Source: Nephrocerus scutellatus (Eukaryota > Arthropoda > Insecta > Diptera > Pipunculidae). From it: a DNA stretch of 64,000 nucleotides. Below are positions 34,801 to 43,951 of the stretch, in pieces. How positions within the stretch are numbered: position 1 is the first letter of the stretch; every line of letters starts with the position of its first letter. Below the pieces are notes generated by a model that worked only from the letters and a program-made list of their open reading frames with translations, did no database searches and was not told the origin of the DNA. Made by a program: the position numbers and the translations under genes. The stretch is from NCBI GenBank assembly GCA_947095585.1, contig OX352765.1, positions 91,472,965 to 91,536,964 on the forward strand, given 5' to 3'.

Positions 34801-37800
34801 ACTCATCCGTGAAGCTGGCGGAGTTGTAACTCATCCGTATGGTAGTCAATTTGATATAATGAAACCGGACTTGATCTGTGCTGGTACAGAGAGTCTACGC
34901 CGTGAAATGATGGACTTGATCAAAAAAGCTGATTTGGCACAGTCAGTGGGAGATGATGATGATGATGAGGATGAATTGGAGCAGAAAAAGAGGAAATGAT
35001 GATTCTTTTGCATTTTTCACATAAATTTCTTGTACTTAAATTGATAAAATGATATAAATTTCGATTCAATTAAAAAAAAGGAATATTTTTTACCTGCACT
35101 TGAAGATCTTTTTCTTGTTGCATGGTAACTTCTAATGCGAATGCTTTTGGTAATCACAGATGTTATCAATCAATTTTCAAAGAAACAACTAACGACGAAA
35201 CAACGATTTTATCAGGAAACAGGTAAGTATGATAAGTAAGCTCTATCAGGTCACTCTGTCTACTGTCTGAGTATGAATGGATACCAAGATCTCTGCTTTT
35301 TGCTACTTACTTAGTAGTTCTACTTCTAATTCTACTTTCGATTTTTTTCTCAGTAATGTACCTTCACTGTTCGTTGTTTTGTTATTTCTAAAAACTTTTA
35401 TTGAACTTGACATGAACGTTGGTCGCCTGTTTGTTTTGAACTTCTTCGAGGTCCTCTTTAACCAACTTTCTTCGCACGTATAAATAAAAGATTGTACCCG
35501 AAAAACGTAAGTTTTTTCTTAACATTTACTTGTTATCTCTGCATTTGTTATAAATAACAAATATTAACTGGCGAAAAAGATTACGTACCCAATTCCAATC
35601 GAATAAAAGTGAATGACCCCTCTTGTCAGTTGGTCGCTGTTGTAATCAATCAAGCATTCAATCAAAATTGAACGGGAAAAAGCCAAGTGCAAATGTACCG
35701 TGGAAAATATTGATTTGGAGACACTCTAGCTGAACGACACATAAAGAGCCCCACACACATTAACATAAAGAGTGCAAAGTAAAGAGTTAAGATTATCAGT
35801 AAAGTGAAGAAAGCTTTTGGAAAGCTTTCCTCGCTTATTTCACAAACAAAAATGTTACACAACTTAGGTGCACTTGATTGTTATACTCTGCTCCCACATT
35901 AAAGACGAACCTGAATTCAGTTTGGATTTGTTCGATCGTTCGTCGTGTAAAGCAGCAACGACAACCGCCAGAAAAATGTCCACCTACGACCAGGTAACAT
36001 CATTGGAAGACTATTACAAGTTCGTCGTTAATTTGGTGCTGAAGGCGGGGCAAGTGTTGCGCGAGGGCTACGATAAAACACAAACCGACTACAAGGTCAA
36101 AGAGGAGTTTTATGATTTGGTCACCGTGTACGATACGCGAATCGAAGATCTGCTCATTGAGGGAATTCGTGAAAAATATCCAAATTGTAAATTTATCGGT
36201 GAAGAGGAATCTGCCGAGAGTAAACGCGAGGCTGAATTGACAGATGACCCCACATGGATAATCGATCCAATCGATGGAACAACAAATTTCATTCATAAAA
36301 TTCCACATTGTTGCATTTCAATTGGCCTGAGCATTGGCAAAGAGTTAGTCTTGGGAATTGTCTACAATCCAATTGCAAATGAATTGTATTCCGCATGGAA
36401 AGGACATGGTGCTTATCGTAATGGACAGAGAATTCATGTGACCGATTGCACTAAGGTGAGTATGTGAGTGAAGGGATGGAATTGGTATTTTGAGGAATTG
36501 CACCAAAGTGAGGAATTGCATTAAAGTGAGTATGCGAGTATAGGGAAGGAAGGAAGGCAATATGAGGAATTGCATTAAAGTGAGTATGCGAACAAAGGGA
36601 AGGAAGTGAATGTTTATCGGATACGAAAACAAAAAAACGGCGTTGCTGTGGTCAAATATAAAAGAATAATAAATTTAGATTAATTTAAATGCAAATTGTG
36701 GTTTGGTGTACACATATCTGTCGCTGTCGCTTTTGTTAAAAAAAAGAACAAAGAAATTTGATCGTTTGATTCAGAATTATATCAAAAGCAATTCTTCTTC
36801 AAGTTTCTAAGTTTCTGTTTGCAGAAGCAACAAAAAACAAGCAAGAATATAAATCAAAAGGAATCTAGAAAGTTTATATCGAGCTTTATTTTAATTTCTT
36901 ATTTGAATATGACGACTGTTGCAAGTGACAATAAAGACTGTTATGACACAAGAACAACAAAAGCATTATTCAATTAATACGAGCCATTTACTTGTTCAGC
37001 GTATATGGACGTCAAAAAGTTGTAACCAAATATGATTTGAATTAATGCAAATAGCCCCCTTTTTAAGAGAAAATGTAAGTTGAGATAAATATGGTGCAGG
37101 CGGGAGAGATGGGCAATAACAGGCAAATTATTCTTGTAGAGTTATGTACGATGGATTTATTGAGTTACTTTGTTTTTCTGTAAGAGACCAATTAACATAT
37201 TCTATATTTTAAGTAACAAAAGAATGTTTGTTCGAGAGGACAGGAAGAATGTTTGTTACTTTGTAGTGTGGTGTTTTGTCCTAAGCATTTTAATTTCAGC
37301 ACATACTGCATTTTAATAGAGATGCCACGGATATTCGGACGAATACCAATTCATGAACAAAAATAACTCGAAAACATATGCATTATATTAAAATAAATAC
37401 TTGAAATCTATCAACGGTGAATTGTGGTGAATGAAAAAAACTTTTTCAGCATTCGTTGGTAGCAAACGATTGCGCTTCTCCTTATAAATAATGCCAGCTT
37501 CCAAAAACAGCCTCACACTATATACACTAGTGTCAGCAGACAATAAATAAATCTTAGCGAATGTTGTCAGACTTGGATACGGTTTCGCGTTTGCTGAGCA
37601 CCACTTGTAACGGTCTGCCGTCCGATCTTGGCGAACAGTTTCTAAATAAAAGTTTAATGGCACCTTTTTCCACATCCTCATTATATTAAACATTAGCTGT
37701 AGCAACTTCTTCAAAACATTCCCAGAAACTATCGTGGTCTCATCATTTTTGTTATTTGTTTCTTTTTAAACGAATTGAAGAAGAATCCCCCCAGTTACTA

Positions 37801-40522
37801 GTAGAACTAGACTCATCACAACTGATTTCCTTGGATTGTAAAATAATTTTTTGCCGTGCTGTTTTCTTTTGAACAACAGGAAACTAGTTTTGAACGAGGG
37901 TCAAGAAAAGTGGCAATCAAATGTTTGTCGTTCTCATCAAAGTTGAACCATTTTTTAAGCTCAACTTGTAGTGAAGATGTCATTCGACATAAATTTGGTG
38001 TTCTAACTGTTGTCTCTTCCTTCCCCAGGTATTTTAAGAATGTGAAAACATGTGGAATCACTTCAGAGATGCAGGAAATACATGAGCTAGTAAGTTTAGT
38101 AATCTCTTCAAACGGCTTAAGAAGTTTTATGCATTGTTCCAATAACTCCCACTGAGAAGATGTTAAATTGTTTAGGGATTCGTTATCTGTTATGTACAAA
38201 GAGACAGCTCACTTCTGTTCTAACAATCGCTGCATTGAGTAAAATGTAGAATTCCAGCGTGTACTTACATCTTGTACTAGTTGGTGGTTTCGTAAGTTAA
38301 GTTCTTGACGAATTGATTTCACCTTTAATTGTGGTATACCAGAGTGGTTAAAATGAGTAATAATTCGCCTCACAGCAGCTACCATATCTGGTATTTCTGT
38401 TTGAGATTTTTACGATTCTCGGATAGCTCATTCAGTGAATGAATGAAACACCTGACTTCCTCCTGCCTCCTTTTATTATATTACCTCCACTGTCGTGGAC
38501 AAGTAAATGGATCTTGCTGTACGGAATTTTCCTTATTTCTGCAATAGCATTAAGTTCTTTTTATGTGAGCCAGTAAACGGCCACCAAGTAACGCAAATTC
38601 ATTAAAAACTACATCGATCCTTTGAACTTCATTGTCTAACATTACATGCATCACTTCTCCTGTCCATCAAAACAGATAAGCAAAGCGATTGTCGGCTATG
38701 AAATCTCATTGATACACGCCGAGAAAGTTCGGGATAAAAATGTGAAACGCTTGAGTAAGCTGGCATCAAACTGTACTGGGTGAGTTGAATGGTATTTGCT
38801 TTTTTCAAGTCAGTATTTTCTCTAAAACCCCCTAATTACACAGCACCCGATGCATTGGCAGTGCCGCACTCACCTTATGCTATGTGGCATGTGGAAGTTT
38901 TGATTGTTATCATGTGGAGGATTTAAAATCGTGGGACATTGCAGCTGGAGCGGTTATTCTACGTGAAGCTGGTGGAGTTCTACTTCACACAACTGGCACA
39001 GAATTTGATATTATGAAACCAGATTTAGTTGCTGCTTCAACGCCTGAATTAGCCAATGCTGTGATTGGATTGATTGATGAGGCCAATCATATTACTGAAT
39101 ATACATTCAAATAAATGGCGGGAAATGTTGAATATTGATTTTTGTTAATGCAAATAGCATTTCATTTGGAAGTAAAATTTAATGTAACTTTAGGTGGTTA
39201 AAAAATTTGTTATTGAAGGTGAAGATGATGATTTTCCTAATATACCGATGGAAACCTATTGATTTTATTTTGCAAACATATTATTACTCACATTAGGTGG
39301 CATTCCGTGAGATTGATAACCCATTGGTGGCATATTTGGCCCTTGAGGAGGCATTTGCATTCCCATGTGCGGTGCTGCAATGACAAAAGGGATCAGATTC
39401 AAATACATAGTAGAATGCTTCGAAAAAATTCAATTTACCCATTCCCTGATGAGGATGCGGTGGCATATGATGAGATTGTGGCGGTTGTCCGGGAGGGCCA
39501 TTCATGTGAGGTGGTGGAGGACCTGCATGCGGTCCTTGTGGTCCAACTTGCTGTTGGCTGTGCGGCATCGGCGGAACACCATGACCGATATGTGGGCCAT
39601 GCTGCACTGGTGGACCATGCTGTCCAGGTGGACCATGTTGTCCTGGTGGACCATGCTGCCCGGGTGGACCATGCTGCCCGGGTTGACCATGCTGTCCAGG
39701 AGGGCCATGTTGCCCAGGTGGACCATGTTGCCCAGGTGGACCATGTTGCCCAGGTGGACCATGTTGACCAGGTGGACCATGTTGACCAGGTGGACCATGT
39801 TGTCCAGGTGGACCATGTCCAGGTGCATGAGAAACAGGTGGTCCACCGTGCTGATTTGGTGGATGTTGTCCTGGCGGTCCTGGAGGGCCGTGCTGATTAG
39901 GTGGACCATGTGGACCAGAAGGTCCATGTTGTCCTGGCGGCGGTCCATGCGGAGGTCCGCCGTGTTGACCTAACGGACCGTGTTGAGATTGTGGGCCATG
40001 TTGACCAGGACCAGGTGGACCACCGTGCTGAGGGCCAGGTGGACCATGCTGCCCTGGAGGTCCGTGCTGTACAGGTGGGCCATGCTGACTGCCAGGCGGT
40101 CCATGTTGGACATGCAGTGGTCCTTGTGGGCCATGTGGCGGCCCTGGTGGACCATGTTGTGCCATTGGATGACCGTAAGGTGCGCCAGGATGTGGACCTG
40201 GTGGTCCATGATGACCTGGCGGTGGGCCATGCTGTTGTCCTGGCGGACCTGGAATGTGCGAACCTTGCGGTGGACCATGCGGCGGTCCTGGCGGACCATG
40301 TTGTTGAGGTCCATGCAGTGGACCAACCTGCGGTGGCAGCTGCTGTTGTCCCGGTGGACCTTGCTGTTGTCCGGGCGGTTGCTGTTGCGGAGGAGGTGGC
40401 TGCTGATGCGGATACGGACTGTGAGGCGATGGCGATGGTGCTGGACTCTGCGACGGTGGTCCCATCGGACTGGGAGCCTGAGGCGGTGGCATAGGACTAT
40501 TTGCCGGTGATGGCGAAGTCAT
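22898..40522 (-). CDS. brm: Brahma, SWI/SNF chromatin-remodelling ATPase
   Basis: Minus-strand exons 40522-39439, 39374-39292, 27604-24607 and 24540-22898 join in frame (phases 1, 0, 1) to 1935 aa. The start [20 protein letters not shown] matches Drosophila Brm almost exactly. Domains in order: proline/histidine/glutamine-rich N-terminus with GQHGPP repeats; QLQ (about 448-470, [20 protein letters not shown]); glutamine tracts; HSA and BRK regions ([20 protein letters not shown]); SNF2 ATPase with DEMGLGKT (about 1090) and DEGH (about 1198); helicase C with AHRIGQ (about 1505); bromodomain (about 1758-1822, [13 protein letters not shown]); acidic end DEDDDDMD. It is the nuclear ATPase that slides nucleosomes in the BAP/PBAP complexes. 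Two introns are 64-66 bp; the middle one is 11.7 kb and hosts two IMPase genes on the other strand. Longer than fly Brm (about 1640 aa), mainly through low-complexity expansion. Confidence 0.97.
26705..27345 (-). repeat. brm: Glutamine-rich coding repeats in brm exon 3
   Basis: CAG/CAA runs (seen as TTG/CTG on the plus strand) at about 27270-27345, 26945-27115 and 26705-26740 encode poly-glutamine blocks separated by proline- and histidine-rich linkers. Mixed CAA/CAG codons suggest old tracts with moderate slippage potential. Such tracts occur in the same region of Drosophila Brm but appear longer here. Confidence 0.9.
27960..28440 (+). mobile_element. RTE-type LINE, RT fragment in brm intron
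   Basis: Plus-strand sequence near 28145-28310 encodes [35 protein letters not shown] and then, after a frame break, [11 protein letters not shown]. This is the N-terminal RT palm typical of RTE/BovB LINEs, where FRxGRSCxDQI is characteristic. 27960-28100 holds degenerate upstream sequence. Stops and frameshifts make it inactive. Confidence 0.75.
28640..29150 (-). mobile_element. LINE RT fragment (family 1 type) in brm intron
   Basis: Minus strand: [19 protein letters not shown] near 29130-29000, then broken-frame sequence matching [26 protein letters not shown] and, near 28700, GVVFDKKL. The SYRxISxTSFxLKxMEK pattern is typical of R1/LOA/I-like RT. Degenerate. Confidence 0.68.
29515..29930. 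repeat. Degenerate tandem repeat in brm intron
   Basis: Motifs CGCTCAGGATTTACGCTCGT, CTCAGGCTAACGCATCGC and CTCAGGCTCACGCCCACAAA recur in varying order. An open frame at 29355-29969 runs through the array, but its product is only repeats of RSGY/LRLT/DRLR type, so I treat it as spurious. GC content is clearly above the flanks. Confidence 0.7.
30106..31341. other. brm intron, no recognised element
   Basis: No gene or repeat recognised. The last part, 31250-31341, is the likely promoter-proximal and 5' leader region of the plus-strand IMPase gene starting at 31342. Confidence 0.45.
31342..34999 (+). CDS. Inositol monophosphatase-like protein A, nested in brm
   Basis: Exons 31342-31815, 31874-31977 and 34690-34999 join in frame (phase 0, then 2) to 295 aa. 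The family removes phosphate from inositol monophosphates with Mg2+ in the cytosol. Metal-binding motifs are present: GEE at 72-74, DPIDGT at 95-100 and WD at 223-224 ([15 protein letters not shown]). The usual GSAA-type motif just before the CYVA strand is ACVV at about 198-201, so substrate choice or activity may differ. The C-terminus is an acidic DDDDDED stretch followed by QKKRK, unlike paralogue B. The gene runs opposite to brm within brm's large intron. Its own second intron (2.7 kb) holds a SINE, an AT-rich tandem block and a LINE. Fold and family are certain; activity is not. Confidence 0.9.
32236..32340 (+). mobile_element. tRNA-derived SINE, 5' head only
   Basis: Contains GACGCCGTGGCTCAGTGG (A box) and GGTTCGAATCCC (B box), followed by CAGCAACACCAAAGGTATTT and then TTCACGGTATCCCACCT, matching the start of the SINE family; the body after about 32335 is lost. 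It inserts in an intron of IMPase A. Confidence 0.8.
32345..33005. repeat. AT-rich tandem block (CCTATAAT motifs)
   Basis: Short motifs CATCCTATAAT, TCGTTCTAAAAACC and CCGTTTTATAAAC recur many times. On top of this is a higher-order duplication of about 320 bp: the stretch starting AAGCCATCCTATAATGCTAT near 32489 recurs from about 32811 with the same order of sub-motifs (AATAGAAAAATTAT, ATACTCGAT, ATTGTTTTATAATCATCC). Confidence 0.75.
33219..33883 (-). mobile_element. LINE pol fragment (CR1/jockey-like RT, family 4)
   Basis: The minus strand encodes [20 protein letters not shown] (near 33830-33770), then [20 protein letters not shown], then [20 protein letters not shown] near 33400-33340. 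This is an RT palm with the first catalytic Asp. The expected FADD-like box is replaced by YAEI, and frames are broken. It lies in the second intron of IMPase A, in the same orientation as brm. Confidence 0.85.
35976..39114 (+). CDS. Inositol monophosphatase B, nested in brm
   Basis: Exons 35976-36455, 38676-38779 and 38844-39114 join in frame (phase 0, then 2) to 284 aa, close to the normal length of about 277 aa. The metal site is complete: GEE (75-77), DPIDGT (97-102) and WD at 225-226 ([15 protein letters not shown]), with the standard GSAA motif at 200-203 that gene A lacks. It is expected to release free inositol from inositol monophosphates. Exon 2 is 104 bp with the same phases as gene A, so the two are tandem duplicates. 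An in-frame upstream ATG at 35868 would add 36 residues; I prefer 35976 because similarity begins there. Intron 1 (2.2 kb) carries a dead hAT element. The stop lies only about 180 bp from brm exon 2. Confidence 0.95.
37388..38650 (-). mobile_element. hAT transposase pseudogene
   Basis: Minus strand: near 38290-38190 [20 protein letters not shown], the classic hAT motif, then an in-frame TGA. From 38199 to 37816 comes [19 protein letters not shown] and [12 protein letters not shown]. At 37714-37400 is the C-terminal dimerisation segment ([28 protein letters not shown]). Upstream pieces near 38630-38540 ([19 protein letters not shown]) extend it. Stops and frameshifts make it inactive. It resembles BED-finger hAT proteins (ZBED type) and occupies intron 1 of IMPase B. 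Confidence 0.87.
39612..39809 (-). repeat. brm: 18-bp coding minisatellite (GQHGPP repeats) in brm
   Basis: Eleven consecutive 18-bp units, variants of GGACCATGTTGCCCAGGT on the plus strand, encode GQHGPP hexapeptides on the minus strand. One unit reads GQHGQP and one end merges into VQHGPP. Looser versions of the motif extend to about 40300. The array is in the first exon of brm, and its length is a multiple of three, so copy changes keep the frame. Confidence 0.95.
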
Positions 40523-42717
40523 CGTTATTTTCCTTTAATATTTTACTAGCGACAAGCACGATGGCAAAATTAAAATTTAAGAATCACATTGAGAACACGA
40601 CGAATCGCAAGTTATCGTTCGTCGTCTTCGTTGCAAAAAAAAATTCAATATTCACAATCTTCAACTCACAAACAGGAAGCACACTACACGAATTTATCCC
40701 ATTTAACTAATCGAAGTGATCATCGTAGAAAGCACTTTCGTTTTAGGCAACAATTTGATGAGTTTTCGAGCTTTAAAATTTATAATTTTTACAATTTTCA
40801 CGGGCAAAGAACAAAATCCCTCGAGAAAATTTGCTTCAAAGCGACGCGACAAAAACTTCAATGGCCGCCGCCTATTATGTATGGAATTGGAATCGTTTGT
40901 AACTTTTTTGTTCAGCAGTTGGTATTAGTAATTGCAAATCCGATGCTTTGACAGCAAAGCATTACCATGTGGAAGACAGCAAAATGTCATTGTTGTCACA
41001 ACGTTCGAAGATTAAACAAAAAAACAAAAACAATATTATAGTTTTCTAAGTTTAATGTTAAGGGAATACGTCACATTTCTTTTTATCATGTTCCTTCCAC
41101 TTGGCTTTCGTTCTCAGCTTATTACTTTGCTGTGTTCGAGTAGGTAATTGTATTAATGAGTAATCAATCTGTTGTATGTTTTTTAAACATAAGGTGTATT
41201 TTATTTGCCGAGGAATAAGGAATTAGAATTTGAAAACCAGCAAAACATCAGGTTTAATTCCAAAGAAGTAATAAGATGGTGCAATTGTTGTTGTAATTCC
41301 TTATTTCTTGGCAAACAAAATCCAGCTAATATTGTTTTTCTTATTATTCTTATTTATTTTTCATCATTTAGTATGTATAAAATAAAAAATGTGTCAATAC
41401 ATCAACACACACAAAAATCAGAATTTCTGCAAAATCAAAAACGGAATATGTGTTCGCTGTGACTGCAATAAATAACAAAAGTATGTGGATAATGCCTAGT
41501 TCCGAGGATAGGTTATAGCGTAGGAAACAGTCACTTTCGTCTATGGTCGTGTGAATAAGATATTTTACCTATACTTCACACGTAAATTATTTTAGTTTTT
41601 CATTTTGCTTACAATCCGATTACCTATGTCGTTTCGTATTTTAGTTATGTATATGTTTTACGGATACATATTTTCAATTCCCTTATAAAAAATTGCTTGC
41701 TATATTTGGAAACAAAAAAAAAATTTTCTCTTGGCAACGCTGTGAATATTGAATTAATGCTGTGTTTTTTTATGTCGGAGTAATCGGAGAGATAATTTAA
41801 CTATCAGAATTTATATATATTTTTTTTTTTGCATTCTCTGAGAAATCTTTTTTCTTTGAGTCGTTTTTTTACGCTCCGATATTTTCGGATATAATCGTTT
41901 TACTCTGAAAAAATATACAGAACAATTTTTCACAGCTGTAGTTGTTTGTTTCTTTAAACATGGGACATGTCGACTAGTATGTAGCATTTAGTTGAAAAAT
42001 AAAACTTTTATCTGATACTAAAAAAACCACAGCAGATAATTTGTTTGATCTGACAGATCTGATCAGAGAAAAAAATTATCGGATTTATCGGAACTCGGAT
42101 TTCTCCGATAAAAAACAAGGCCAAAATATCGAATATATTTTTTGCTGTCAAACGTTAAACTGGAAACAAAAATCACTCTAAACGGAATATATTTTATTTT
42201 CCACTATATTTGCATATTTACAGCTTTACTTCATTTGAAATCCACTCGAATTATTTCATTTTTTTAAAAATAATATTTACTTCGACGAAAACATTTTTTG
42301 GTTTATTTACAGCCCGATTTGCCGTTCTGTATTTCAATTATATTTTTTACGAATATTTGAATCCATTAATATTTTGGAAACTTCATTTTTTTTCTTATGG
42401 CAATGCTATTCAGTTTGAATAAAATTAGACACGTCATACCGAATTTATTTTGGCTGTCAGACGTCACAGTTGACACATTGAAGCAATAAAAGTAAAGGTC
42501 TTTTCGGTTGACGAGTGAGACAACAAATAAAAAGTCACCCTCTCTGTGATCTTTAGCGACGGAACCAGCGTATTTATTTTATTTTCTTGTAATTTACCAA
42601 ATTAAAATTATTTTCAATAAATCTTTAATCAAAAACATAGGGGAGGCAGACGGTTTTTTTGTCATAGGAAGAAGATTGCAATCATTTGTAAGGCACACAC
42701 GAGTATTTACGAGAAAC
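40523..42717. other. Divergent intergenic region between brm and Arl1
   Basis: About 2.2 kb separating two divergently transcribed genes, so both promoters should lie here. I see no convincing TATA box. The brm-proximal part (40523-40980) is less AT-rich, the middle contains MITE-like copy A2, and 41340-42480 is very AT-rich with several frames of no recognisable content. Confidence 0.5.
41187..41333. repeat. Foldback MITE-like element, family A, copy 2
   Basis: About 147 bp with inverted arms (TTGCCGAGGAATAAGGAATT on the left, GAATTCCTTA-like TTATTTCTTGGCAAACAAAA on the right). Read on the opposite strand it follows copy 1 (6119-6267) along its whole length, including GCTGGTTTTCAAATTCTAA. 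It lies between the brm and Arl1 promoters. Confidence 0.8.
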
Positions 42718-43464
42718 ATGGGTAAGTTCGATGCAAAACGAAAGTTGCAGTCCGATTTGAGCGAAGTCAACAACTGAGTGTCTGTCTGTTTGATTGTAGG
42801 AGGAGTTTTTAGTTACTTTCGGGGATTGCTGGGCTCTCGGGAAATGCGCATCTTAATCTTAGGACTAGATGGTGCCGGCAAAACTACAATTCTCTATCGA
42901 CTTCAGGTTGGCGAGGTCGTCACAACGATACCAACCATTGGATTCAATGTCGAGCAGGTAACTTACAAAAATTTGAAGTTCCAAGTCTGGGATTTGGGTG
43001 GCCAGACGAGTATAAGGTGAGTGCATGTATAAAGCGGATTAACGAGTAAAGGTTAATGTTTGGTCATCTTCGATTTCAGACCCTATTGGCGTTGTTACTA
43101 TAGTAATACAGACGCCATAATTTATGTGGTCGATTCTGTTGATCGGGATCGAATAGGAATTTCTAAAGATGAACTTCTCTATATGCTGAGGGTAAGAATT
43201 GTGGTGGGCTGTTATTTATTTGATGAACGCAATACATTTCTACTACGTTCCCAGGAAGAAGAACTTGCCGGCGCCATTCTTGTCGTACTAGCTAACAAAC
43301 AAGACATGGAAGGCTGCATGACTGTAGCCGAGGTGCATCATGCGCTTGGTCTGGAGAATTTAAAAAATCGAACGTTCCAAATATTTAAGACATCCGCGAC
43401 TAGAGGCGAAGGACTCGACCAAGCAATGGATTGGCTATCGAATACCCTGCAGAGTCGCAAATAG
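42718..43464 (+). CDS. Arl1: ADP-ribosylation factor-like GTPase 1 (Arl1/Arf72A)
   Basis: Four exons (42718-42721, 42800-43016, 43080-43191, 43255-43464) give 180 aa, the exact length of fly and human Arl1, and the sequence is nearly identical to Drosophila Arl1. The first coding exon holds only the ATG plus one base. Gly2 is the expected N-myristoylation site; the P-loop GLDGAGKT is at 23-30, then WDLGGQ and NKQD. It is a trans-Golgi small GTPase that recruits GRIP-domain golgins. The introns are 63-78 bp. It is divergent from brm and converges tail-to-tail with polymerase delta. Confidence 0.98.
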
Positions 43465-43828
43465 TCTCACGATTGTAGTTTATAAAACCTAAAAACGTAC
43501 ACAAATATAATTGTGTATGTACGAATTAAAAACCGACAACACCAACCAACGTGTTATTTATATACCATACCAAGAAAGTAAATATTATGAATACATAAAT
43601 AATTATAAAAAGGATAATATAATAGAGGCAGAGGTAGAATTGTATCAACTTTTTTAATTCTCCATTTCATATGTTAATCAAATTTTTTAATACATGATTA
43701 GTTTTTTTTTGCTAATAACAAAAAAACTGAAATAATGAAAACCAAGCACACGTCTTGCTGGTAGCGCTGTAATAAGAGAATAAAAAAGTCAACATCAACT
43801 ACACACACATAAATACGAATAAGGATTT

Positions 43829-43834
43829 AATAAA
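43829..43834 (+). promoter_or_regulatory. Arl1: Candidate poly(A) signal of Arl1
   Basis: AATAAA 365 bp beyond the Arl1 stop; another AATAAA lies at 43779-43784. Both are close to the signal used from the opposite strand by polymerase delta. Confidence 0.4.
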
Positions 43835-43859
43835 AAAATAAATAAAAAACACTCGACTG

Positions 43860-43865
43860 TTTATT
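43860..43865 (-). promoter_or_regulatory. Candidate poly(A) signal of DNA polymerase delta
   Basis: TTTATT on the plus strand is AATAAA on the minus strand, about 87 bp after the polymerase stop at 43952. The position is ordinary for a short 3' untranslated region. Confidence 0.5.
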
Positions 43866-43951
43866 TTAGCTTCATACGTGGTAAAAACACGACTAATGCA
43901 CATTCTATTAACGATTATTCTTCAATATGTACTAAAAAAAAATCTCCCAAG

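Noticed and set aside
39259..40510. Plus-strand frames of up to 213 aa rich in VDHV/WTML repeats
   Set aside because: Antisense and frame-shifted readings of the GQHGPP coding minisatellite of brm.
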